Assembly: GCA_018697095.1 (NCBI GenBank)
Contig: JABHSG010000004.1
Coordinates: 1 to 64,000 of the forward strand
Direction of reading: 5' to 3'
Source: an archaeon
Lineage (GTDB): Archaea > Nanobdellota > Nanobdellia > Woesearchaeales > GW2011-AR9
DNA length: 64,000 nucleotides
Shown here: in pieces, positions 1-10,537 of the stretch
Position numbering within the stretch: the first letter of the stretch is position 1
Layout of the letters: each line of letters begins with the position of its first letter
Program-made: the position numbers and the translations under genes
Notes under the pieces: model-generated
Database searches by the model: none
Seen by the model: the letters and a program-made list of their open reading frames with translations, nothing else
Told to the model about the DNA's origin: nothing

Positions 1-498
1 GAATTCCCAGTTGATATTCGTGTTGGCCAGATAGTCGAAGTAAAAGATCATCCTGAAGCTGACAAACTTTATGTTCTCAAAGTTGACTTTGGAAAAAAAA
101 TAAAACAAAGACAAATAGTTGCTGGTATCAAAGAAGCGTATGAAAAAGATGATCTGCTAAACAAAAAGGCACTTTTCATTGTAAATTTGCAAGAAGCAAC
201 AATCAGAAACCAAAAAAGTAATGGTATGAGTCTTGTAGCAGAAAGTAAAGATAAAACTTTTACTCTTTTATGGGTGGGTGACAAAACAAAACTTGGAACA
301 AAGACAACATTTAACGAATCAACTGCTCCAGTCAAAGATAAAGATGACAGTATCTTGTCAGAAATAGATTTCAAAACTTGGCAAAAACAAAAACTCAAAA
401 TCCTGGATAAAACTATCCAAAACAAACAAGGGCAAACTCTAACGTTAAATAGCAAACCTATCATAGTCAATAAAGTTGATGGTTCAAAGGTTATGTGA
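1..498 (+). CDS. tRNA-binding OB-fold protein, C-terminal part (MetRS/EMAPII-like)
   Basis: The frame is open from the first base, so the gene starts upstream; about 165 residues are visible. The opening VDIRVGQIVEV, then HPEADKLYVLKVDFG, is the classical start of the EMAP/Trbp111 tRNA-binding OB fold found at the C-terminus of methionyl-tRNA synthetase, in CsaA and in Arc1p. The following NLQEATIRNQKSNGMSLVA matches the family's conserved N-L-x-x-x-x-(R/I)-x-x-x-S-x-G-M-L-L-A region. After the fold comes a tail (from about residue 120) that resembles the extra C-terminal subdomain of EMAPII. It most likely ends a MetRS or is a separate MetRS beta chain; the missing 5' part decides this. The stop codon is TGA. 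Confidence 0.8.
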   Translation, partial: EFPVDIRVGQIVEVKDHPEADKLYVLKVDFGKKIKQRQIVAGIKEAYEKDDLLNKKALFIVNLQEATIRNQKSNGMSLVAESKDKTFTLLWVGDKTKLGTKTTFNESTAPVKDKDDSILSEIDFKTWQKQKLKILDKTIQNKQGQTLTLNSKPIIVNKVDGSKVM

Positions 499-550
499 TC
501 TTTTTGGACAACCAAAATTAAGCTTATTCTCGTCTACTACAATACCCATA

Positions 551-560
551 CCTTTATATA
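551..560 (+). promoter_or_regulatory. TATA box of the surface-protein operon
   Basis: CTTTATATAC is centred about 42 bp before the ATG at 598. Transcription should start near 582, leaving a short leader with AAAGAGGA (585-592) as ribosome site. This is one of few operons here whose first gene has a leader. Confidence 0.5.
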
Positions 561-597
561 CAAAATTCGCCGTTCTTAAATTAAAGAGGATTGGTGT

Positions 598-2967
598 ATG
601 GGACGTAAAGCTCAGGTTACAGTATTCATAATTCTAGGAATTGTACTAATGGGGATCTTTGGTGCAGTTCTATTCATAACAAATTCTTCTACTAAAGGTG
701 ATTTCGAAACTCAGGCAGCACCAGTGAGCGAGTCTGTTCCTCAAGAATTCACTGCACTTCAACAATTCGTTGAAAGTTGCATCTATTCAATTGGGAAAAA
801 AGGAATTACTGTCTTAGCTTCTCAAGGTGGATACATCAGTCCAGAGACTTTGGGTGATTTTTCATTAACTGATCAAACAAATTCTGCTGGGATAAATTTA
901 GATCCATTAAAAGTCCCTTATTGGCATTACAACCAAAACAATAATCTTAATCCTGCAGTTTCAATCACTTCTTTGCAACCAGAACTTTATGTTGAAGATG
1001 ATGATTACTATTCAATCGAAGCGCAACTAGCAAGATACCTTAATGAAAATATCGACTCTTGCCTAAATGACTTTGAAGTATTCGAAGAGCAAGGCTTCGT
1101 TGTGACTTCAGAGTATCCAGAATCTAAAGTAAGTATCAGATCAAACGAAGTAGATTTTTTCCTTGAAATGCCTTTAGAAGTGCAAAAAGAAGATTCAAAT
1201 ACTAAAATGGAAAACTTTGTGAAATCAGTAGATACTGATATTCTAACTCTTTATGCCTTTGCTGATGAAATCACAAAAGCTCAACAAGAAAACAAATTTT
1301 TAGAAAATCAAGTTTTGGACCTTATCCTTATTCACTCAGGTGAAGACTCAGAGAAATTAGCACCTTTTAATGGTGTGACTTTAGGGTCTTCTGTGGAGTG
1401 GAATGCAGATTTGATGGAAATCCAATTAAAAGAAATTCTCTCTTCGTATGTTCCCGCATTAAAACACGCAGGCGCTAGTGAGTTTTTCCAGTACGAATTT
1501 ACTGGCGATGATGAATCTTTAACTGCACTTAGTCAACGTGTGTCTGATAACATGATTTTGGACCTTGGAGGAGATCAAACTTACAGTGTGACTTTTTCTT
1601 ATCTTAATTGGGATCCATTTTTCTCAGTGAATGGCGGCGAGGAAAACGTTGATCTAATTGACTACTCTTTTGATTCTCCTTTTGATTTTTTGAAATTTAA
1701 TATTAATTATCAGCAAATTTACTCCGTTTATGACTTGAGTTATCCTGTACTTGTAACAATTGAAGACCCGACTGCTTTTGAAGGAGAAGGTATTACTTTG
1801 AACTTCGCTCTTGAAGCGAACGTTAGAAGTAACACTGCTTTTGATGAAAGTTATATTCAAAACCCTACTGTTGTTGCAAAAGCAGCAAGTTTAGCTTGTA
1901 ATGATGGTCACAGATCAACTCAAGAGATCACAACTTATCTTGTAGATTCTTTTACTTTTGACCCCTTGGATTCAGTTGATGTTTCATTCAATCTTCCTGG
2001 TTTTGATAACTGTTTAATTGGGAACACTGATAATATTGGTAAACTTAGTGAGAATTATCCTTCAACTTATGGTGGAGAGATAGAATTTTTGCATAGTGAT
2101 TATTTGCAAACTAGTCTTTCAATAGATACTTACTTTTTTGATGATGAACCTGGAATTGTTGGCCTTGCAGTAGCTGGTCTTCCAAATAGAGTTATTGAAC
2201 TAAAAAAGAAAAAAGAAATTGAAGTAGAAATTATGAAAAAAGATATTGGGAAATGTATTGTACCAAGAGTTTGTAATTTGGATAAAGAAAAATGTGCTGA
2301 GTTTGCTTCAAGAATATGTTTTTTCAATAGTGGTTCAGGTCTGTTTTTACCTGAAGCTCCAGTTTATGAAAATATTGTACCTGGAAGCACAACTTACCTA
2401 AATGAATTTTATTTTACTGGAACTACTAAAAATCTAGCTGATACTGATTCAGCTTCAATTATTTTAGAACGAATTAGTGATAATGGTGATGGGTTTATTG
2501 ATGAAGTATTTGTAGCGGCTTTGTCTCAAGAAGGCCCAGTAAGTGAAGGAGATTCTCAAATAATTGAACTTGTTCCTGGGATTTACAAAGTATCAGCTCA
2601 ATTAGGAAGCAAACTTGAAAAAGAGATAGGAGTAGACCAAAGATGTGATGGTTCTGATAAAGAAAAACATTGTATTGATTTGGATGGACAAGACCTTACA
2701 AGTTTTGTAACTTTAACCTCATGGGAAGAAGAAGCAAACTATTTTGAGATCACGAATGAAGATTTGTACACAGCGCAAAAACTAACTTTTTTTGTACTAG
2801 CAGCAAACATTGAATCAATTCCTAAAAAAGCTACTAGTGTGGATGAGAATGGAGATGAAATTGAAGTTAATGCACTTTTAATTGAAGACTTAGGACTCAT
2901 GTCTCAAAGTCAGGAAATTTCACAAGATCCATTAGTTAGGTCTGCACTAGAACCAGTGTGGTCATAA
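598..2967 (+). CDS. Large exported protein with pilin-like (class III) signal
   Basis: 789 residues, first gene of a four-gene run. The N-terminus (GRKAQVTVFIILGIVLMGIF) has a short basic head followed directly by a hydrophobic helix, the layout of archaeal class III/prepilin-like signals and a common start of DPANN surface proteins. The rest is acidic and hydrophilic with no domain I recognise. A four-cysteine cluster at about residues 557-575 (CIVPRVC...CAEFASRIC) could form disulfides outside the cell. The start is supported by GAGG 8-11 bp upstream and a TATA box. Probably a cell-surface or pilus-associated protein; function unknown. Confidence 0.75.
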   Translation: MGRKAQVTVFIILGIVLMGIFGAVLFITNSSTKGDFETQAAPVSESVPQEFTALQQFVESCIYSIGKKGITVLASQGGYISPETLGDFSLTDQTNSAGINLDPLKVPYWHYNQNNNLNPAVSITSLQPELYVEDDDYYSIEAQLARYLNENIDSCLNDFEVFEEQGFVVTSEYPESKVSIRSNEVDFFLEMPLEVQKEDSNTKMENFVKSVDTDILTLYAFADEITKAQQENKFLENQVLDLILIHSGEDSEKLAPFNGVTLGSSVEWNADLMEIQLKEILSSYVPALKHAGASEFFQYEFTGDDESLTALSQRVSDNMILDLGGDQTYSVTFSYLNWDPFFSVNGGEENVDLIDYSFDSPFDFLKFNINYQQIYSVYDLSYPVLVTIEDPTAFEGEGITLNFALEANVRSNTAFDESYIQNPTVVAKAASLACNDGHRSTQEITTYLVDSFTFDPLDSVDVSFNLPGFDNCLIGNTDNIGKLSENYPSTYGGEIEFLHSDYLQTSLSIDTYFFDDEPGIVGLAVAGLPNRVIELKKKKEIEVEIMKKDIGKCIVPRVCNLDKEKCAEFASRICFFNSGSGLFLPEAPVYENIVPGSTTYLNEFYFTGTTKNLADTDSASIILERISDNGDGFIDEVFVAALSQEGPVSEGDSQIIELVPGIYKVSAQLGSKLEKEIGVDQRCDGSDKEKHCIDLDGQDLTSFVTLTSWEEEANYFEITNEDLYTAQKLTFFVLAANIESIPKKATSVDENGDEIEVNALLIEDLGLMSQSQEISQDPLVRSALEPVWS

Positions 2968-3039
2968 TAACATTAATAACGCGAATTAAAATTAATTAAC
3001 AATAATCAAATCAAAAAGTATAACTCAAAATAAAAAAAG

Positions 3040-6000
3040 ATGGTAATGGGAACAAATAAAAGCAATACTTATTGGAGATTCGTCTCAGTATTTATCGTAG
3101 TACTAGTTCTATCACTTCCATTTTATTCTGCAAACGCTATGGCATCTTCTTTGTCAGTGACTCATAACTCAGGGTCTGATAACATTGAAGGGTACCTTAA
3201 CGCCGAAACTGATACTTGGACTTTAGAAGTTGAGATCGGAAACCTTGAAGATGGCATGGAAGTTTCTCCAGAGCAAGTTATTTTAGATGTCTCAGGTTCG
3301 CAAATAGAATTTAGTTCATGTTCGGGCGACGCACTTGCAACAACTTGCGAGTTTCAAAGTGTACTTAGTGATGGAATCACGCAAGGTGCTTATGCTTTTA
3401 CTGTTAGTCTTTATGACTTAATTGTTGATCCAAGCGATGATACAATTACTGAATTAGGATCACAACTAGCTTCTGATACTGACTCAGTGATTGCTGATGG
3501 TTCAGAGCCAACAGTTTCTTTTACTTCTTTAGAACAAGTTGATGATGATATTTATCTCGATTTTGAAATTAATGATGTGCCAAGTGGCGCTTGTGTTGGA
3601 ATTGATACAATAGAAATAATTGACTCTGATTCTGGTTCTATTCTTGATACTATTCAAATGGAGAGTCAAGGTGATTGTTCTTTTGATTATACTGCTGACA
3701 CAGAAACTAGTGGTCTTCTTCAAGCTAGTTTAACTGGTGAAGGAAGACGTTTTCTTAAAATTAGAGCAACTGATCTTTTAGGTCATAGTAAAACTTCAGC
3801 TGCTAAAAGTGTGGAAACAGATTTTGTGGCTCCAGTTGTTGATTCATCTTCTTTAAGTTTGGAAGACTTTGGTGAATACATTAGTACTTTCAAACAAGAT
3901 AGTGATGTCGCAATAAATATCACTGAATGTAATTATCCTAGTTCAGTTACAGCAACTTCAGATCAAATTGAATTCCATTCACAAGAAGCAACTTGTTTGT
4001 CAGTTGACAGTGTGCAATGTATTTGGGAATGTAGATGGACAAATTTAGCGGTAACTCCTGATGGAAGTACAGTTTCAGCCTCAGTAACTGCTGTTGACGA
4101 ATTTGCAAATGAGCAAGTTACAACTGTTTCTCAAACTTTTGATTCAGATACGACTGCTCCAAGTATTGTTTCTTTTGGAACTGAATCAATTTACGATGAT
4201 CTAAGTTATATCCCAGCTGGGGAAGAAACAACTCTTTATCTTTACATCTCAGAATCTGGTTCTGGAATAGATCAGTCTGATATTATTGCAAGTTTAGGTT
4301 CAATTGGTGGTACAAGTACAAATCTTCCAGATTATTGTGAGAAAGATTTGAGCGGGACCGCGGATTTCGTTTGTGTTTGGACTCCAAGAAACTCTGAATC
4401 AAGTGGGTCAACTACTTCAAGAGAGATCTCACTTCTAACTTTAGAAGATAGGGTTGGAAACACAGCTGATACTTCTACTTACCAAGTAATTATTGACGGT
4501 GTTGCTCCAACAGTTTATCAAACTGAACTTTCAGGAATCTCAGCAGCTGGACAAAAATCATTTTTCCAAAGTAACGATGACTTACTAATTGAAATGCAAA
4601 TCGCTGAAGGTTCTGGTCTTGTAGTTTATGTTGACGCAAACGATATTGTAATGGACGCTCAAACAAAATACCAGTACGGCGTTACAAATGAAGATGGAGT
4701 TTATACTCCGCACTCAACTTGGGAAGGATGGGCAAAATTTGATCAAGATTCTTGTTCACGCGATTCTGATACTGGACTTTGGGATTGTCAGTTTAATGTT
4801 GGATCTATAAAAAGTGGTCACGATGCAAGTGCGTCTGTAGAAATTATTGTAATGGATACTGCAGGGAATGTTGCGCAAACTTGGCCAGAAAATGAATATG
4901 ATTCAAAAAATGCAATTAATGGTGAAGCTGGTGATTATGATATTGAAATATATGCTCTTGATGAAGAAACACAGCCAGACTTTTGGGAGCAATCACTTTC
5001 TGTGGGTACACAAGAAGGTTTTGTTAATTTAGATGTTGCAAGTTTGTACAACGCTCGCGCATATCATAAAGTAATTTTGAAATCTGATGTTGGTGCAGAC
5101 GCTTCACTAATTGAACTTGGTGAATGTAGTACTGATGAAGGTGGTCCAATAGTTCAAAGAACAATTTTGCTTTCAACTTTTAGTGAACCAGTAAGTAATC
5201 CTGGTTTAAACATTTTAATGGAGTTCGAAGCTTTTGACCCCGAAACTATTGTTGAGTTTGAAGACTTAGTTGGGCAAGAAGAGTTTGTTTCAAAAACTTT
5301 AGAATACACTTGTGAGTCTCGTGTATATTCAATCCTTGATGATACTGCGCTCGCGCATCATGAAGACCAAAGCGTTACTTTGCAAATAGAATTTGCTTAT
5401 TCAACAGTGGGCGCTCTTGACGAAAACGTTGAAGATTATGTGATTGCACTAGTTAACAAAGGTTCATTTCAATTTTTAGATCGAATCAAAGTTCTAAATA
5501 AAATCATGAATTGGGTTCGTTTTGGAGCCAACATAATCAACCTCGCAATTAGTGCGTACACAGTTTTTCAAGCAATAACTGGGAACGCGGACGCTTTAAG
5601 AACAACAGCTGCTGGCGCAGGAATCGCAACAGCTGTTTGTGGTGGTGGTACTGTAGCAAAGGCCAGTACTGGAAAAATTATTGGAAAAATTGGGCCTGTG
5701 CTTGAGATGATTGCTTGTAATCCTCAAACAGCGCAAGGTTTCTATGCTGATTATCAAAGAACCGTACTTCGAACGTATAATGCATGGAAATCAGGAACAA
5801 TTGTTGGTTCTGGTTTTGGTTTACTTGATGCTGATTTTATCCCTTTCATCAATTCCCAAACTTTGTACGACAACATTTGGGTTTCCTCAATTGGTTTATG
5901 TCTTCCTGGAGTTTTATTTAATCTTGAAAAACTAAGGCAAACATACTGTATGGAAGCATATTGTCTCTTAGAACAAGTGCCGCAAGGCTCTATGACAGTT

Positions 6001-6423
6001 ACCTCTTGTAATGTTCTTGGTGAACTCCTTCGTTGTAAATATTGGTGGGGTGAATTAGTTGGGACTTTGATACCTTTTACTAGCCTTTTTGAAGAAATTT
6101 ATGGGATTATGCGTAACGCTTTAGCTAATCCTCTTAATCTAGCTCCCGTAGGAATAATTGTAGCTTGTGGCGTATCTTGCCCAACGAGTGGGAATGGAGC
6201 AAACTTTTGTGAGAACGCAGGGATTGTTTTTGCTTTTGTCCATCTGGTCAGCAATGTTGTGGGTGTAGTACAACAGGCACCAACAATTAATTATGATCTT
6301 TGTAAAGAGATTGGTGTGGATAGAAAGTATGGTGAGTCGCAAACTAGTCCAGATTCAGTAACTACTGATGATGTGACTGCAAGTGAATCCACAACAGATT
6401 CTGCAGAGGCCGCAGAAGCTTAA
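3040..6423 (+). CDS. Secreted multi-domain Ig-like surface protein
   Basis: 1127 residues. A basic N-terminus and hydrophobic helix ending in ANA (about residue 34) form a Sec signal peptide. Three stretches follow a pattern of beta-sandwich repeats starting with (T/V)APxV: near residues 263, 378 and 487; each contains short loops and paired Cys, as in bacterial Ig-like or cadherin-like domains. From about residue 810 the protein changes to hydrophobic segments and a Cys-rich part (CMEAYCLLEQVPQGSMTVTSC, residues near 970-990), suggesting membrane association of the C-terminus. It ends in a Ser/Thr/Glu-rich tail. The ATG at 3040 is followed in frame by another at 3046. It sits 72 bp after the previous gene. 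Role inferred: surface structure or adhesion. Confidence 0.75.
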   Translation: MVMGTNKSNTYWRFVSVFIVVLVLSLPFYSANAMASSLSVTHNSGSDNIEGYLNAETDTWTLEVEIGNLEDGMEVSPEQVILDVSGSQIEFSSCSGDALATTCEFQSVLSDGITQGAYAFTVSLYDLIVDPSDDTITELGSQLASDTDSVIADGSEPTVSFTSLEQVDDDIYLDFEINDVPSGACVGIDTIEIIDSDSGSILDTIQMESQGDCSFDYTADTETSGLLQASLTGEGRRFLKIRATDLLGHSKTSAAKSVETDFVAPVVDSSSLSLEDFGEYISTFKQDSDVAINITECNYPSSVTATSDQIEFHSQEATCLSVDSVQCIWECRWTNLAVTPDGSTVSASVTAVDEFANEQVTTVSQTFDSDTTAPSIVSFGTESIYDDLSYIPAGEETTLYLYISESGSGIDQSDIIASLGSIGGTSTNLPDYCEKDLSGTADFVCVWTPRNSESSGSTTSREISLLTLEDRVGNTADTSTYQVIIDGVAPTVYQTELSGISAAGQKSFFQSNDDLLIEMQIAEGSGLVVYVDANDIVMDAQTKYQYGVTNEDGVYTPHSTWEGWAKFDQDSCSRDSDTGLWDCQFNVGSIKSGHDASASVEIIVMDTAGNVAQTWPENEYDSKNAINGEAGDYDIEIYALDEETQPDFWEQSLSVGTQEGFVNLDVASLYNARAYHKVILKSDVGADASLIELGECSTDEGGPIVQRTILLSTFSEPVSNPGLNILMEFEAFDPETIVEFEDLVGQEEFVSKTLEYTCESRVYSILDDTALAHHEDQSVTLQIEFAYSTVGALDENVEDYVIALVNKGSFQFLDRIKVLNKIMNWVRFGANIINLAISAYTVFQAITGNADALRTTAAGAGIATAVCGGGTVAKASTGKIIGKIGPVLEMIACNPQTAQGFYADYQRTVLRTYNAWKSGTIVGSGFGLLDADFIPFINSQTLYDNIWVSSIGLCLPGVLFNLEKLRQTYCMEAYCLLEQVPQGSMTVTSCNVLGELLRCKYWWGELVGTLIPFTSLFEEIYGIMRNALANPLNLAPVGIIVACGVSCPTSGNGANFCENAGIVFAFVHLVSNVVGVVQQAPTINYDLCKEIGVDRKYGESQTSPDSVTTDDVTASESTTDSAEAAEA

Positions 6424-6456
6424 CTAAAAATAATCAAAAAAAATAACAATTAATAC

Positions 6457-9444
6457 ATGGCAAACAAAAACCACAATCGCAAAGCTCACTCTTCAAAACA
6501 GCGTCAGCCAAAATCAATACTAAACACTGGTCTAAAACTAAAGGCATTCCCTTTGGCATTACTTCTTACGATCTTTTTAGTAGCATTAGTAATCAATGTG
6601 CTTCCAGGTACTCAAGACAACCTAGTTGGATCAGCTACTAGTTGTGGTTATGAAAAAAAAGTTGATTCGAGTGATGCAATTCATTATGCTTATGTTTGTA
6701 GTGATAATCCTGAAACTTTCTGGGTAGAAAAACCAGAAAAAGGTGGTGGAACTGGAGTAGTTCTTATTAATGGGGAATTAGAACGGGGACGAATAACTCC
6801 CTTTGGTGATTTAGAAGTACAAAATAGGGTTGATAAAAATTATTACTCAGTTGCAAGTGGATTTGATTCTAGAGATATTCCAAAAAGTATTGATCTAACT
6901 ATTGGTGATGCTCCTAGTACATTTGAATATGGTGCTGGTGGCGTGAGCAAAATTTACCATGATGGTCATGTATATGAGTCTAGTGGTACTTCTACCCCTA
7001 GTTTTCATACACCAGCAGGCGACACATTTTGGTTAGAATCAGGTAAGGTTTACCCTGACAAAATTAGGGCTTCTGATGGGGAAGTGTTAGTGTACAAAGC
7101 TTCAACCAAAACATATGAAAGTAGTTCTGGAAAGACTGTTCCAATCTCTGATTTTACAGATAGTGATGGAGTGATGGGAATTTCTAGTCATACGACGGTC
7201 ACTGCAGCAGATGGCACAGCGGTAGCTCCTTCATCAGCAACTCCTGCAGATGGCACAACAGTTGCAGGTGGCCCAGCATCAGCTGTTGCTTCTTTAGCTT
7301 CTTCAGTGGCAGACGCAGCAGCCGCAGCGATATTAGCAGCAGAACCAACTGCGAAATTCAATGCAGAGAAAGGAACTGATGATAATGATGGGTATTATAT
7401 TATCAAAAGCATTGAACCAGGCAAAACTGTCTCCCTTCTACCTGAAAATGTTCACAATTCAGCTTCAGGCGGAAGTTATGATACGATTGTTTCAGTAGAG
7501 AAATCAGATAGTGGGGATGTCGAATTAGTATACAAAAACGCTGCTGGTGATCAAAAGAAGGTTTATGAAAGTGTAGATAGTGATAAAAAAACTAAAGCTT
7601 ATCTTGTTTCTAAAGAAGTCACTGCTCCTGATAAAACAGAAAAAGCAGCTGATGGGAAAACAGTTATTCTAAATAGAGGAAAAACTTCTACTCAGAATTA
7701 TGTTTTCAACGCAGAAGGAGAATCATTGATGAACTATGACGATTCTGAAAAAGCAGCTGATGGGAAACAAGTAGTTCACTTCAAAAATTCCAAATATTAC
7801 AAAGATACAACTTTTGTTGTAGCAGACGATGATTTTGATGAAAAAACAGGTTCATGTGGAAAACGCAACTGTTTTGCTGCAGTTAATAGTAAAGGTGAAG
7901 AAACAGGTGCAATTCTTGATGTTGATTACGGCCAATCAACTATAGATAGTACTCTTTTAGCTAGAATTAGTACTCACGAAGATGAAAGTACTAAAGCTAT
8001 TACAACAGAAGAATATTATATTGTTGAGCAAAAAGGTAAAGGTCTTTTCAAAACAACAAAAAGTAGAAGATATGAATCCAAAACAACTGACGATGGAAAA
8101 AAAATTGATGAAGAAGTTCTTTATGAGACAACTAAAAACTCTCGTCAAAAAGTTTTCCAATACGAAACAGCTAGTGGTTCAGATGACAAATATCGTGCAT
8201 ACTACGAACGTGTTGTAGAAGGAACTTTTTATCAAGCAAAAAGCGGAGTTTCAGTAGACGGTTCTTGTGTGCGCACAGCAGCCTGTGAAACATTTAAATT
8301 TTCAGAAAATGATGATGGTATTACCATCATGACTGATTTTGAAGACGTAAATGGGGATGGTGAAATCGATCCTGGAGAAAAGGTAATAGCATCAGGAGAA
8401 TTTACAGAAAGAGGATTTCTTGGAACAACAAAAATAGCTGATATTGTTGATTGTAAAAAAGGGGAATGTACTCATGTTATAGACGCAGCCAAATCACGTA
8501 GGCGTAGACAAGTACTTCTTGGTGCGACTCAATTCCAAGAAGCAAGCGGCAAAGTTCTAGGTGCTTTTACTGATACATCTTTGCAACCACTGTCATCTTT
8601 AATGTGTAATGGAGGAGTTTGTGCATCAGGTTTAGTAGCAGATTTAGATCAATGGTTCGCAGGGTCAGTACTTAATACAGAACACTATGAATCATATGTG
8701 TGTAAACAACACTATCAAAATTTGCAAGCTGAAGGGGTTAGGTTCACTGACAATGGTCAGAATGTTCGTGGAATTGGAACTGCTAACGCAGATTACTCAG
8801 GGCCACAACCAGTACTTTGTGATTTAGATCAAGTTGAAAATGAAGGTTGCCCAGATAACCATTACTGCGAGCAAGATTTGTGTTACAGCAAAGATACAAA
8901 CGAAGTAGCTATGGGTTATTTGTATTATATTACTTGGGGAGTTACCGCGCCTCAAGACGAAGCTTCCACAGTTTACATTGATGAGACTGGTAGTGGAGTG
9001 ACTTTTAACATTGTTCTAAAAAGAAGTTCTGGTTCGACTTTTAGTAATGGTGAATTTTCAATTGGAACAACTGACAAAAAAGAAGTTAGACTTTACGATT
9101 ATCAAGGAGACAACAATTATCCACTTAAACTTTATACAGGAGACTCTGATGGGGCAAAGGTTGTGCACATGTCTGTTGATGATCAGCCATTTAGCCAAAT
9201 TTGTATCGAATGGGGGATTGCTCCAACAACTGTTAGTAATCCTGCAACTAGTGGATTTTTTGATAACAGTAAAAAATCAAGAGTTGTACCTAACTTATGT
9301 ACTGATATTGAAGGTGAACAAATTGATGCAGTTCAACTTCTTGGCGGTTTAATAGATACGAAAGCACAAGCAGCAAACTCTCAATCTTCAGTTGAAGAAA
9401 GTTCAGTAACAACAAGCGAATTAGAAACAAATAATGACTGGTAA
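6457..9444 (+). CDS. Large membrane-anchored surface protein with internal repeats
   Basis: 995 residues, 33 bp after the preceding gene. A basic N-terminus (residues 1-29, many Lys/Arg) precedes one hydrophobic segment at about 30-50, so it is exported with an N-terminal anchor or uncleaved signal. An Ala/Ser/Thr-rich linker lies near residues 265-300. The motif EKAADGK occurs twice (near 397 and 430), pointing to tandem repeat units. DVNGDGEIDPGEK near residue 630 looks like an EF-hand/dockerin-type calcium loop. A Cys-rich part with CPDNHYCEQDLC near 810 could form disulfides. No known family recognised; probably acts with the two genes upstream. Confidence 0.72.
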   Translation: MANKNHNRKAHSSKQRQPKSILNTGLKLKAFPLALLLTIFLVALVINVLPGTQDNLVGSATSCGYEKKVDSSDAIHYAYVCSDNPETFWVEKPEKGGGTGVVLINGELERGRITPFGDLEVQNRVDKNYYSVASGFDSRDIPKSIDLTIGDAPSTFEYGAGGVSKIYHDGHVYESSGTSTPSFHTPAGDTFWLESGKVYPDKIRASDGEVLVYKASTKTYESSSGKTVPISDFTDSDGVMGISSHTTVTAADGTAVAPSSATPADGTTVAGGPASAVASLASSVADAAAAAILAAEPTAKFNAEKGTDDNDGYYIIKSIEPGKTVSLLPENVHNSASGGSYDTIVSVEKSDSGDVELVYKNAAGDQKKVYESVDSDKKTKAYLVSKEVTAPDKTEKAADGKTVILNRGKTSTQNYVFNAEGESLMNYDDSEKAADGKQVVHFKNSKYYKDTTFVVADDDFDEKTGSCGKRNCFAAVNSKGEETGAILDVDYGQSTIDSTLLARISTHEDESTKAITTEEYYIVEQKGKGLFKTTKSRRYESKTTDDGKKIDEEVLYETTKNSRQKVFQYETASGSDDKYRAYYERVVEGTFYQAKSGVSVDGSCVRTAACETFKFSENDDGITIMTDFEDVNGDGEIDPGEKVIASGEFTERGFLGTTKIADIVDCKKGECTHVIDAAKSRRRRQVLLGATQFQEASGKVLGAFTDTSLQPLSSLMCNGGVCASGLVADLDQWFAGSVLNTEHYESYVCKQHYQNLQAEGVRFTDNGQNVRGIGTANADYSGPQPVLCDLDQVENEGCPDNHYCEQDLCYSKDTNEVAMGYLYYITWGVTAPQDEASTVYIDETGSGVTFNIVLKRSSGSTFSNGEFSIGTTDKKEVRLYDYQGDNNYPLKLYTGDSDGAKVVHMSVDDQPFSQICIEWGIAPTTVSNPATSGFFDNSKKSRVVPNLCTDIEGEQIDAVQLLGGLIDTKAQAANSQSSVEESSVTTSELETNNDW

Positions 9445-9450
9445 CTTATA

Positions 9451-10407
9451 ATGACTCAAGAAAATTCAACTAAACTTCACAATGGACGCAGTAAAGAGGT
9501 TCCAAAAGAATCTCAAAAAACATCTTTTTGGCAAAGCACCAAAGATTCACTTAAAGAACCATTTACAAACAAACACTTTACAAAAGTCTCAATCACTCAA
9601 GATACAATTCTTTTAACGACATTAGCAATATTATTACTAGTTTACAAAATAATTGCAGAATATCTTGTGGACAAATTAGTTGGGGGCCAAACCTCTCAGC
9701 AAATTTTAAACAAACTTCTTTTAGAATCTCCTGAATTAGCGCAGCAGTTTCTTATAAAAATTCAAGTTCTAATTGTTTACACAATCGCAGCTGCAATCGC
9801 AATTTTGATCTTTGCCTCATTTTTATACATTTTAACAAGAGAAAATTTGTGGGCCACATTGTTAAACAAGGCAAAAAATAAAATAAGCCTGAAGTACTAC
9901 TTTACTAATTTAAAATCCACTTGCAAATCAGCTTGGAAAACGATAAAACAATTTTACTTTCGTTGGATTGGTCTTGGCATAATAGCACTAATTGTGTCTT
10001 CTTTAACTATTGCTATTCTCTTTGTCTTAAGATATTTAATCATTTTAATTTTAAACCAAATAACTCAAAATGCTTATCACTCAGACACATTTATCCAAGT
10101 ATTCAACCCGCTTGCAATTATAATCTTACTTGTAATTTTATTCTCAATTGAAAGAGAATTCATTAAACTAAGAAAAGTTTGGCAATCTGTTGGAGAAGCT
10201 TTAGCTAATCTTGCAAAAAACTACAAACAATTAATGATTGTCGCAGTAACTTATTTTGTAGCAATCCTTCTAGTTTACTTTGTAATTATAAGAGTGGTTT
10301 ACCAAAACATTTTCAACCAAACTACTAGAGCAATTATTGATCTGATCTTTTTCATCATACTATTTTCACTACTTAGAATCTCTACAAATAAAGCGTTAGA
10401 AGAGTAA
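9451..10407 (+). CDS. Polytopic membrane protein, about six helices
   Basis: 318 residues, 6 bp after the previous stop, last gene of the surface-protein run. A hydrophilic N-terminus of about 45 residues is followed by roughly six hydrophobic segments (near 52-72, 103-128, 170-200, 212-232, 262-285, 290-310), with a basic cytoplasmic stretch (SLKYYFTNLKSTCKSAWKTI) between helices 2 and 3. This resembles the membrane protein at 53216-54094 in layout; both may belong to one DPANN family related to DUF4013-like proteins, but that is inference. It may help assemble or anchor the large exported proteins encoded before it. Confidence 0.65.
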   Translation: MTQENSTKLHNGRSKEVPKESQKTSFWQSTKDSLKEPFTNKHFTKVSITQDTILLTTLAILLLVYKIIAEYLVDKLVGGQTSQQILNKLLLESPELAQQFLIKIQVLIVYTIAAAIAILIFASFLYILTRENLWATLLNKAKNKISLKYYFTNLKSTCKSAWKTIKQFYFRWIGLGIIALIVSSLTIAILFVLRYLIILILNQITQNAYHSDTFIQVFNPLAIIILLVILFSIEREFIKLRKVWQSVGEALANLAKNYKQLMIVAVTYFVAILLVYFVIIRVVYQNIFNQTTRAIIDLIFFIILFSLLRISTNKALEE

Positions 10408-10537
10408 ATTTAGCTTGGATCTCACAATGGTATGTAGATTGTATATTGCAAATAATTTTTGATTTTCTTTTAACTAATCTAAACTATGTTTCAAATACCA
10501 ACATTAAAATAGGTGAAAATTAGTTCTGTTAATTACA

